From an uncultured Prochlorococcus sp. (GTDB taxonomy: Bacteria; Cyanobacteriota; Cyanobacteriia; PCC-6307; Cyanobiaceae): a stretch of DNA of 64,000 bases. Location: the NCBI GenBank assembly GCA_902627335.1, contig CACOIV010000001.1, positions 1 through 64,000 of the forward strand. The letters are read 5' to 3'. Shown in pieces: positions 55,974-64,000 of the stretch. Each line of letters begins with the position of its first letter. Positions within the stretch are counted from its first letter, which is position 1. A model generated the notes under the pieces. That model was not told where the DNA came from, did no database searches, and saw nothing but the letters and a program-made list of their open reading frames with translations. A program made the position numbers and the translations under genes.

Positions 55974-56882
55974 TTGATGTCCAACACTAAATTAAATAAC
56001 TCACAAATTGAACTTGTTTGCTCTGATTGGGAATTAGACTTCTATTCCAGGCCGATATTAGAAAAAGATGGGAAGAAAAGGTGGGAACTAATCATAGCTT
56101 CATCTAAAAATTTTTATACTCAAAAAGATTTCTATTGGACTAAAACATGTCCTGCAAACACAGTAAATTCTATATGGCTTACAGAAGCCTTAAAAGAAGC
56201 GTTAATCGAAGCTGCAAATAAGGGTTGGGAAAAACCGGCAAGGATTAGGTTTTGGAGATCATCAATGAAATCAATTATAAAAAAATCGTTGGAGAATCTA
56301 GAAATTGATGCTTTAGTAAGTAGAAGAACATACTCTTTATTTGAAAAAATAAAATTTCTAGAGGAAGAAGTTTATCCGAAGGAAAAAGGATACGTAAATG
56401 GTATTTTGGCACCAAATTTCACCTCAACCATATCTAACGAGCCCACCCCTTTGCCCGAAGCTGTTAGAGGCGATTCTTTGACAATTTCTGCAATAAGTAT
56501 TGGAGAATTAAAAAAAGCTCAAAATTGGCCTATTGAATTTGGTGACATTTTTCCGATTGAAAATTCAATTAATGATAATTATTTAATTCCTGGCTTACGT
56601 CTATTTAGTGAGAATAGAGCTATGGCCTTAGCAGCATGGTTTAGTAGTCTAGAACCAGTAAAACTTCTAATTGATAATGATCGCCTAATACTTGAAGCCT
56701 TAGAAGACGATAAATGGTTAGTAACTGATTTACCCAAGAATGAGGCTGACGAATTACTTAAGAAATTTGAAGAAGCAAGAAAAACATCTTATGGATATCA
56801 GTTTATCTCTATTCAATCAAATCCATTTGTTGAAAAATTTTCAGGATTCTGGATACTTCAAGATATTGAATTGCAAATATGA
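55974..56882 (+). CDS. Tab2/Atab2-like RNA-binding protein (DUF1092)
   Basis: ORF 302 aa; 'WELDFYSRPILEKDGKKRWELIIA', 'PARIRFWRSSM'. Confidence 0.88.
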   Translation: MMSNTKLNNSQIELVCSDWELDFYSRPILEKDGKKRWELIIASSKNFYTQKDFYWTKTCPANTVNSIWLTEALKEALIEAANKGWEKPARIRFWRSSMKSIIKKSLENLEIDALVSRRTYSLFEKIKFLEEEVYPKEKGYVNGILAPNFTSTISNEPTPLPEAVRGDSLTISAISIGELKKAQNWPIEFGDIFPIENSINDNYLIPGLRLFSENRAMALAAWFSSLEPVKLLIDNDRLILEALEDDKWLVTDLPKNEADELLKKFEEARKTSYGYQFISIQSNPFVEKFSGFWILQDIELQI

Positions 56883-56889
56883 TTCAATT

Positions 56890-57654
56890 ATGAAATATTC
56901 TGAAAAAGATTTTTTTAAAAAGGATTTGCATATCAAAGATAAAAAAGCGCCTTACTACATTTCGCCAATTCTCAATAATTATGGATTTACCCATGCTTTC
57001 TTTACAAAAAATAGCTCTGATATAGAAATAAAATACATATCAAAACATTTTCAAAAGAATTATAAAAATTGCCATATCAAACAAATACATAGTAATAATA
57101 TAGTTTTTGGATCAGAGACCAATGTAAATAATCTTGTATTCGCAGATGGGTTAATAAGTGATAAAGAGAATCAAAACTTATGGATTTATACAGCTGATTG
57201 CATGCCAATATTAGTTGCAGATTTAAGGAATAAAATAGTTGCTTCTTTACATTGCGGAAGAAAAGGCTTAGAAAAAAAAATAATCAAAAAGTTAATAAGA
57301 ACATTAGAAAATCTAGGCTGCAATAAGAGAGATTTACTCATAGCAATTGGACCCACCATATCATCAAAAAAATATTTTGTAGATAAAGATACATATTATA
57401 AATTTAATAAAAAGATTAATTCTTCTTATATAAATTTTGATGATTTTCCAAAAAAAAATTTCTACCTTTTTAAAAGTGAAAATAAAATTGAACTAGATTT
57501 AAAAAAATATGCATATTATCAATTAATTAATGAAAATATTGATTCCAAAAATATAGATATTTCAAACAAATGTACTTATATTGCAAACAATGAGTTTCAT
57601 TCCTATAGAAAAACAAAAACAGATAAAAGGCAATGGAGTTTTATTTCCAATTAA
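56890..57654 (+). CDS. pgeF: PgeF/YfiH-like multicopper polyphenol oxidoreductase (laccase-domain) protein
   Basis: 'NNYGFTHAFFTKN', 'YTADCMPILVADLRNKIVASLHCGRKG'; start moved to MKYSEKDF. Confidence 0.88.
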   Translation: MKYSEKDFFKKDLHIKDKKAPYYISPILNNYGFTHAFFTKNSSDIEIKYISKHFQKNYKNCHIKQIHSNNIVFGSETNVNNLVFADGLISDKENQNLWIYTADCMPILVADLRNKIVASLHCGRKGLEKKIIKKLIRTLENLGCNKRDLLIAIGPTISSKKYFVDKDTYYKFNKKINSSYINFDDFPKKNFYLFKSENKIELDLKKYAYYQLINENIDSKNIDISNKCTYIANNEFHSYRKTKTDKRQWSFISN

Positions 57655-57655
57655 A

Positions 57656-58006
57656 TCAGTTATCGCAAACTTGCTCTGATAAATTATTAATATATAGAAG
57701 CTGATTCATTTCAATATTTTCATTTAACTTATAAATTTTTGCAAGCAAATTATTATCTTTAAATCCCAGAGGTTTTATCTTAACTTTTGTTCCCCTTGGG
57801 AATTTTATTCTTAAAAGTTCTAATGCATCAATTTCATCTTCTAAATCAACATTTGAACAACCTAAAATAATCGATAAATTTCTATTTTGGTCTCCTATTA
57901 TGACTGTTTTAGAGTCATTGATTTGTAGAATTTCAGCTGAATTTAGATAAACAGGCTTTCCACAAATCAATATTAAGAAAATTATCAAGCTGAAAATTTT
58001 TTTCAA
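57656..58006 (-). CDS. secreted hypothetical protein, possibly nuclease-like (SNase) fold
   Basis: ORF 116 aa with signal peptide; weak resemblance. Confidence 0.45.
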   Translation of the reverse strand: MKKIFSLIIFLILICGKPVYLNSAEILQINDSKTVIIGDQNRNLSIILGCSNVDLEDEIDALELLRIKFPRGTKVKIKPLGFKDNNLLAKIYKLNENIEMNQLLYINNLSEQVCDN

Positions 58007-58069
58007 ATTATTGGTTGATAGATATTTCTAAGCTTATTTAAATGAAAAATTAGCACAATAAAAACTTTA

Positions 58070-59836
58070 TTAAGTACTGATATTATTAACATAACCAATC
58101 ATTTGAGAGTTACTTTTTCCTGGGGGTACCATCGGATAGCAATTTTCCCCTCTCTTAACACGGACATTGATAAGAACTGGACCTTCAAATTTCAAAGCTG
58201 CTTTAAAGTCATTTTCAAGATCTTCTCTTCCATTAATTAAAAAACCTTTTACGCCAAAGGCTGCAGCAAGTTTAATAAAATCTGGCTCTCCATTACTCAT
58301 ATCTGATGCGGAATATCTTTCTTCGTAAAAACTTTCTTGCCATTGTCTAACCATACCTTGCCATCTATTATTAACTATTACAATTTTCACATCTAATCCA
58401 TATTGAGATAAAGTTCCTAATTCTTGGATATTCATCAAAATACTTGCATCACCAGCTATACAAATAACTTCAGAATTTGGAAATGCACTTTTCACTCCCA
58501 TAGCAGCAGGTAAACCAAAACCCATAGTTCCTAACCCAGCACTACTTATCCACTTTCTAGGACCATTCCTTAAATATTGCGCTGCCCACATTTGATGCTG
58601 GCCAACATCAGTTGTAATGAAAGCATCTGGAGAATGTTCTCTAACTTTTATTAAAACTTCCTGAGGGTAAATTTCTCCATCTTTTGGGGGAATAAATAGA
58701 GGATGTTTATCTTTCCAATATTCAATTTTTTTGATCCAATTATTTGTTTCATCATTTTTTTGACTTTCATCAAAACAAGAATTGATCTTAGCTAAAGCAG
58801 AAGTAACATCAGATACAATGGCAATTTCTACTTGTCTGTTTTTATTGACTTCAGCTGGATCTATATCAATATGAATAACTTTTGCATTAGGTGCAAATGT
58901 ATCCAATTTACCTGTAACCCTATCATCAAATCTTGCTCCAACCGCAATTAATAAATCACATTCAGTAACTGCAAAGTTTGCGTAAGCCGTCCCATGCATT
59001 CCTAACATCCCGACAGATAAAGAGTCCTTTTCATCAAATATCCCTTTGCCCATTAAAGTTGTTGTTACTGGTATTTGATAATTTCTAGCTAAAGTTTGCA
59101 ATTCTGAATGAGCACCTGAAGCTATAGCCCCTCCCCCTACGTAAAGCAAAGGTTTTTGAGAATTTTTAATTAATTCAATAGCTAGCTCAATATTTTTTTC
59201 ATCAATATCTCCGTTCCTTTTAAACCCTTTAGGAATACTTTCACCTGGCAAGACCCTATGGTAATTAAAAAACTCTTGCCCAACATCCTTTGGTATATCA
59301 ATTAATACTGGGCCAGGCCTACCTGAGGATGCTATAAAAAACGCTTGAGAAACAATATTAGCAATATCTCCAGGATCTCTTATTACCCAGGAATGCTTAA
59401 CTATTGGCAAGGTAATTCCAAATATATCAGTTTCTTGAAATGCATCAGTACCTATAGCCGGGCGCGGCACTTGTCCAGTTACAACAACCAATGGGACTGA
59501 ATCCATCTGAGCTGTAGCTATTCCTGTGACCAAATTAGTTGCACCTGGTCCAGATGTACCAAAACATACCCCTACTTCTCCGGTAGACCTTGCATAACCA
59601 TCTGCTGCATGTGACCCCCCCTGTTCATGTCTAACCATAAGGTGCTTTAGCCATCCCTCTTTTTCAGCTTTATGTACAGCATCATAAATTGGCAAAATAG
59701 CTCCGCCTGGATAGCCAAAGATAATTTTGACTCCATGAACTCTTAAGGAATCCATGAGTGCTTCTGCACCAGTAATCCACATTGAATCTTTTTTATCTGA
59801 ATCACCCTTTTGTAATGGGTTTGAAGCAAGAGTCAC
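58070..59836 (-). CDS. ilvB: acetolactate synthase large subunit
   Basis: ORF 588 aa; '[18 protein letters not shown]', '[17 protein letters not shown]', TPP motif '[29 protein letters not shown]'. Confidence 0.97.
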   Translation of the reverse strand: MTLASNPLQKGDSDKKDSMWITGAEALMDSLRVHGVKIIFGYPGGAILPIYDAVHKAEKEGWLKHLMVRHEQGGSHAADGYARSTGEVGVCFGTSGPGATNLVTGIATAQMDSVPLVVVTGQVPRPAIGTDAFQETDIFGITLPIVKHSWVIRDPGDIANIVSQAFFIASSGRPGPVLIDIPKDVGQEFFNYHRVLPGESIPKGFKRNGDIDEKNIELAIELIKNSQKPLLYVGGGAIASGAHSELQTLARNYQIPVTTTLMGKGIFDEKDSLSVGMLGMHGTAYANFAVTECDLLIAVGARFDDRVTGKLDTFAPNAKVIHIDIDPAEVNKNRQVEIAIVSDVTSALAKINSCFDESQKNDETNNWIKKIEYWKDKHPLFIPPKDGEIYPQEVLIKVREHSPDAFITTDVGQHQMWAAQYLRNGPRKWISSAGLGTMGFGLPAAMGVKSAFPNSEVICIAGDASILMNIQELGTLSQYGLDVKIVIVNNRWQGMVRQWQESFYEERYSASDMSNGEPDFIKLAAAFGVKGFLINGREDLENDFKAALKFEGPVLINVRVKRGENCYPMVPPGKSNSQMIGYVNNIST

Positions 59837-59943
59837 TTAAGAAGATAAATCTATATAAATAGTAAACTCAAATATATTATTTTGCCTAGTTTATAACCTA
59901 ATATCAAAAAATGATTCTTAAAAAAAGTATTAAATTTTAATTT

Positions 59944-61119
59944 TTATAAAATCCCTAGCTTATGTAGAGGTCCTGAACCAGAAATTAGTTCTATCAATAG
60001 AATCAGAAAAACAATCATTGCTACCCTACCATTCCATACTTCAGAACTATTATTCCATCCCCATTGCCACTTTTCTTGGGGATATAATTTAACCTTCAAA
60101 GGAAGTTGAGAGGCTTGATCTAAGTCAACGATGGGATCTTCAAGAGATGACATTACCAAATCATTAAGACCCTTAATAAATGTTGGATTTGTATCTAAGG
60201 CTTTAACGCGCCTAAAATTTTTAATACCTGCTTTCTCCGCAATCTCTTTATATTCAATATCTATTTCTTGCAAAGTTTCAATATGTTCGCCAACAAAACT
60301 AATAGGAACAACAACTAATTCTTCAATATTTGATTTTCCAAGTTCTTCAAGAATATCTTCAGTATATGGTTTAAGCCACTCCTCAGGGCCAACTCTACTT
60401 TGATATGAAAGGGTATAGGGATTTGAGAATTTCAAATTACTCTTAAGCTCTTCAACTATTAATAATGAACATTTCTCTATTTGTTCTTTATATGGATCTC
60501 CCGCTTCATCAACATAACTTCTGGGTACCCCATGAGCTGTGAAGCATACATGCGCTTTAGTAGGGTTATTACAAAGTAATATTTGCTCAGAAATAAGTTC
60601 TACCATTGCCTTTAGATATCCTGGTTGATCAAACCAATTTCTAATACACCGTATAGGTATTTTTTTAAAATTAGAATCTGAATCTCTTAACTTTTTTAAT
60701 TCTCTAAAACTTGAACCACTAGTACTAATTGAGAAATGAGGATAAAGAGGAAGAACTACAACTTCATCTATTCCATCAGATTTCATATCAGCAATTGCAG
60801 ATTCAGTAAATGGATGCCAGTAACGCATAGCTATGTAAGTAGTGGCATTCAAGCCACTATCTCTTAACTTGCTTTGTAATTCCCTTGCCTGTTGTTCCGT
60901 GATTCGTCTTATAGGAGAGCCTCCCCCAATAGAAAGGTAAGCTTTTTGAGATTTAGTACTCCTTAAAGTACTAATTAACCAAGCTAGAGGTTTCTGAAAT
61001 ATTGGTATTGGCAATCTTATGATTTCTGGATCAGAGAATAAATTATATAAAAATGGACCAACATCTTTTATCCTCTCAGGGCCTCCTAGATTTAATAATA
61101 GGACACCAATTTTTTGCAT
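59944..61119 (-). CDS. hemH: ferrochelatase with C-terminal chlorophyll-binding-like helix
   Basis: ORF 391 aa; '[10 protein letters not shown]', '[18 protein letters not shown]'; C-term '[22 protein letters not shown]'. Confidence 0.96.
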   Translation of the reverse strand: MQKIGVLLLNLGGPERIKDVGPFLYNLFSDPEIIRLPIPIFQKPLAWLISTLRSTKSQKAYLSIGGGSPIRRITEQQARELQSKLRDSGLNATTYIAMRYWHPFTESAIADMKSDGIDEVVVLPLYPHFSISTSGSSFRELKKLRDSDSNFKKIPIRCIRNWFDQPGYLKAMVELISEQILLCNNPTKAHVCFTAHGVPRSYVDEAGDPYKEQIEKCSLLIVEELKSNLKFSNPYTLSYQSRVGPEEWLKPYTEDILEELGKSNIEELVVVPISFVGEHIETLQEIDIEYKEIAEKAGIKNFRRVKALDTNPTFIKGLNDLVMSSLEDPIVDLDQASQLPLKVKLYPQEKWQWGWNNSSEVWNGRVAMIVFLILLIELISGSGPLHKLGIL

Positions 61120-61186
61120 TAAGATAAGAGATGGATATTGAAAAAAGACATTAAAAACGTCATTATTAAGATAATTATAGAAGTAA

Positions 61187-62356
61187 ATGAATATAATTCA
61201 CGAAATAAGTTCTATCAACGAAAAATTTTCTACTAAAGGGAGTAAATTAAGGATTGAAAAGAGGGGAGGAAAATTAAACATTAGAGGAAGACTTCCTTCT
61301 AAAGATAATGAAAACATGTCAAGAATTCAAAGAATCTCATTAGGACTTAATGCTGACTTATTAGGACTAAAAGAAGCTGAAAAAAAACTTCAACTTATAA
61401 CTTTACAATTAGAATTAAATCAATTTGATTGGAAGAATTGGACTCAAGTTTCAAAAGTTGAAAACAATAAAAACATTAAAGATGATTTTTTAAAGAAAAT
61501 AGATGAATTTGAAAAAGTTTTTTTCAAAGAAATTAAGAGTGAATTTCTAAACAGTACAAGGAAAACTACTTGGCAAAGTTCATATAAACCTTATATGAAA
61601 AGAATGATTTCTGTTTATAGCAATAATGAAGAACTTGATATAAATAAATTATTTATAAATACATTAAAATCTTATGAGAAGGGAAGTCGAAGTAGAAAAC
61701 AATGCGGAACATCTCTTAATGTATTTGCATCTTTTATGAAACATAAATTGCCTTCCAATTGGAATTTAATGTCTCAAGGTTATGGTATAAAACGAGCAAG
61801 CTTTAGAGAACTGCCAAATGATGACTTCATTCAAGAACTATGGAGCAAAATTCCTAATAAATCTTGGAAGTATGTTTTTGCTCTTATGGCTACTTATGGT
61901 TTAAGAAACCATGAAGTATTCTTTGCGGATTTAAGTTCGTTAAAAAAAGGTGGCGATAATATTATTAGAGTATTGGATACAACAAAAACTGGTGAGCATC
62001 AGGTTTGGCCTTTTCATCCAAAATGGGTAGAGATTTTTGAATTAAATAACCTAGGAGAAGATTATTCACTATTACCTAAGATTAATTTAAATCTAAAATC
62101 AACAACCCTTCAGAATATAGGGAAAAGGGTAACTGAACAATTTAAAAGATATCAATTAAATATAAAACCTTATGATCTGAGACATGCATATGCAGTTCGA
62201 ACAATTTTATATGATTTACCAGATACGGTAGCAGCAAGAATGATGGGACATTCAGTAAACTTACATACAAAAACTTATCACCATTGGATTACTAAACGTG
62301 ATCAACAAAAAGCTGTAAATAATGCAATATTAAAATTTAATGATAGATATTCTTAA
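61187..62356 (+). CDS. tyrosine recombinase (phage integrase family)
   Basis: ORF 389 aa; full catalytic set: 'TYGLRNHEV' (R), 'TTKTGEHQV' (K), '[10 protein letters not shown]' (HxxR), 'MMGHS' (H), 'HTKTYHHW' (Y). Confidence 0.9.
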   Translation: MNIIHEISSINEKFSTKGSKLRIEKRGGKLNIRGRLPSKDNENMSRIQRISLGLNADLLGLKEAEKKLQLITLQLELNQFDWKNWTQVSKVENNKNIKDDFLKKIDEFEKVFFKEIKSEFLNSTRKTTWQSSYKPYMKRMISVYSNNEELDINKLFINTLKSYEKGSRSRKQCGTSLNVFASFMKHKLPSNWNLMSQGYGIKRASFRELPNDDFIQELWSKIPNKSWKYVFALMATYGLRNHEVFFADLSSLKKGGDNIIRVLDTTKTGEHQVWPFHPKWVEIFELNNLGEDYSLLPKINLNLKSTTLQNIGKRVTEQFKRYQLNIKPYDLRHAYAVRTILYDLPDTVAARMMGHSVNLHTKTYHHWITKRDQQKAVNNAILKFNDRYS

Positions 62357-62384
62357 AATTGATTATCTATGTTTTTATAAATTT

Positions 62385-63080
62385 ATGGAAAGTGAATCTG
62401 AAAAAAGAAAAAACATTAATAAGAATTTAGATCATGATGCCCTTGCGGCAGGCATTGGAGGCAAAATTTCCCCTGAAAAGGATGAACATCAATATAAACT
62501 AAGAATGCAAAAAAGAAAGGAGATACAGGTTGAAAGGTTAAAAATCAGAAAAAATAAAAAAGGCTTGATTATTGTTTTTACTGGAAATGGCAAAGGGAAA
62601 ACTACGGCTGCCTTAGGTATGGCAATAAGAACGTTGGGTCACATGGAAAAAGCTGTTATTATTCAATTCATAAAAGGTTCCTGGGAAACAGGGGAAGAAA
62701 AAGCATTTAAGAATTTTCCGAATATAAAATGGTATTCACTTGGTGAGGGATTTACATGGGAAACTCAAGATCGAATCAAAGATGAGAAACTTGTTAAAGA
62801 AGCATGGAGATTAGCAAAAGAACATATTAAAAATAACTCATTCAAATTAGTAATTCTCGACGAAATAAATATAGCAATTAAGTTAGGTTATATTAACTCA
62901 GATGAAATTATAGATTTCATTAGAGGATTAGAAAATAAAAATAATAATCATATCGTATTAACAGGAAGAGGTGCTCCAGATTCAATTATTAAATTCGCAG
63001 ACTTAGTCACTGAAATGAATTTAGTAAAACACCCTTTTAAGGATCAAGGAATAAAAGCTCAAAAATGTATTGAATTTTAA
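62385..63080 (+). CDS. cobO: cob(I)yrinic acid a,c-diamide adenosyltransferase
   Basis: '[24 protein letters not shown]', '[12 protein letters not shown]'; start moved to MESESEK. Confidence 0.94.
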   Translation: MESESEKRKNINKNLDHDALAAGIGGKISPEKDEHQYKLRMQKRKEIQVERLKIRKNKKGLIIVFTGNGKGKTTAALGMAIRTLGHMEKAVIIQFIKGSWETGEEKAFKNFPNIKWYSLGEGFTWETQDRIKDEKLVKEAWRLAKEHIKNNSFKLVILDEINIAIKLGYINSDEIIDFIRGLENKNNNHIVLTGRGAPDSIIKFADLVTEMNLVKHPFKDQGIKAQKCIEF

Positions 63081-63163
63081 ATTGTTTAAAACCACAATCA
63101 AATATTTTAAAAATAAGAAAAATTGCTTATTACTTGCTACTGTCATACAAGAATGATCTTAGA

Positions 63164-63868
63164 ATGACCTACAAAAGAATTCTTTTAAAACTAAGTGGCG
63201 AAGCCCTAATGGGTAAAAAGCCGTATGGCATTGACCCGGCAATAGTTCAGTCAATTGCAGAAGACGTTTCAAAAGTTATATCAAATAATGTCCAACTTGC
63301 AATTGTTGTTGGAGGAGGTAACATTTTTAGAGGTCTTAAAGGTTCTGCAGACGGTATGGATAGAGCCACCGCTGATTATGTGGGAATGTTAGCGACAGTA
63401 ATGAATGCAATTTCCTTACAAGATGGTCTTGAAAGAGTTGGTGTTGAAACAAGAGTTCAAACTGCTATTGAAATGCAAGAAATTGCAGAACCTTATATTA
63501 GAAGAAGAGCGATAAGACATCTCGAGAAAGGGAGAGTAGTAGTTTTTGGCGGTGGTTGCGGTAATCCATTCTTCACTACTGATACAACTGCAGCTCTTAG
63601 AGCTGCAGAAATTAATGCGGAAGCAGTTATGAAAGCAACAAAGGTCGATGGAGTTTATGATAAGGATCCCAACGTATATAATAATGCTAAAAAGTTTACT
63701 AGATTAACTTACCAACAAGTTTTAAGTGATGAAATAGCTGTTATGGATAGTACAGCTATTGCCCTTTGCAAAGACAATAATATTCCAATTTTGGTCTTTG
63801 ATATTTTTAAAAAAGGAAACATTTCAAAAGCCGCTGCTGGAGATTCTATAGGATCACTTATAAGTTAA
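63164..63868 (+). CDS. pyrH: UMP kinase
   Basis: '[13 protein letters not shown]', '[11 protein letters not shown]', '[12 protein letters not shown]'; start moved to MTYKR. Confidence 0.97.
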   Translation: MTYKRILLKLSGEALMGKKPYGIDPAIVQSIAEDVSKVISNNVQLAIVVGGGNIFRGLKGSADGMDRATADYVGMLATVMNAISLQDGLERVGVETRVQTAIEMQEIAEPYIRRRAIRHLEKGRVVVFGGGCGNPFFTTDTTAALRAAEINAEAVMKATKVDGVYDKDPNVYNNAKKFTRLTYQQVLSDEIAVMDSTAIALCKDNNIPILVFDIFKKGNISKAAAGDSIGSLIS

Positions 63869-63888
63869 TTTTCACAAATCACAAAATC

Positions 63889-64000
63889 ATGAATGAACAA
63901 GACATCAAAACAAATATGAACAAAAGTATTGAGGCCACCCAAAGAAACTTTAATACCATTAGAACTGGAAGAGCTAATGCATCACTTCTTGATAGGATAT
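63889..64000 (+). CDS. frr: ribosome recycling factor, N-terminal part (truncated by window edge)
   Basis: [37 protein letters not shown]; directly after pyrH. Confidence 0.92.
   Translation, partial: MNEQDIKTNMNKSIEATQRNFNTIRTGRANASLLDRI

Overview
AT-rich cyanobacterial chromosome window. Gene content and order (form IA rbcLS with the alpha-carboxysome cso operon, chlN/chlB/chlL plus por, aar-ado, petE, ferrochelatase with a C-terminal CAB-like helix) point to high-light Prochlorococcus marinus. I made this assignment by reading the proteins, not by a database search. Most of the window is compact core genome. The accessory part is about 3 kb next to tRNA-Leu(UAA), 16307..19393. The 5' half of the tRNA is present three times. 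The proximal and distal copies share 115 bp (tRNA 5' half plus the upstream promoter flank) with 2 mismatches. The middle and distal copies share a further ~118-bp arm at ~88% identity. This reads as two tandem cassettes, 16354..17688 and 17689..19278, integrated in the anticodon loop. They carry a YadA-anchor-like surface protein, a ribbon-helix-helix-like protein and an orphan ORF, but no integrase. They resemble small or decayed tRNA-associated integrative elements of the tycheposon type. A complete tyrosine recombinase lies alone among core genes at 61187..62356. Other leads are a CsoS2-like SSLVTGxE motif in the N-terminal tail of CsoS1D, a site-2-protease-like protein with HExxH changed to HQxxH, a GC-rich hairpin that partly duplicates the csoS1 leader, and a 20-bp tandem duplication in the divergent trpF promoter region.
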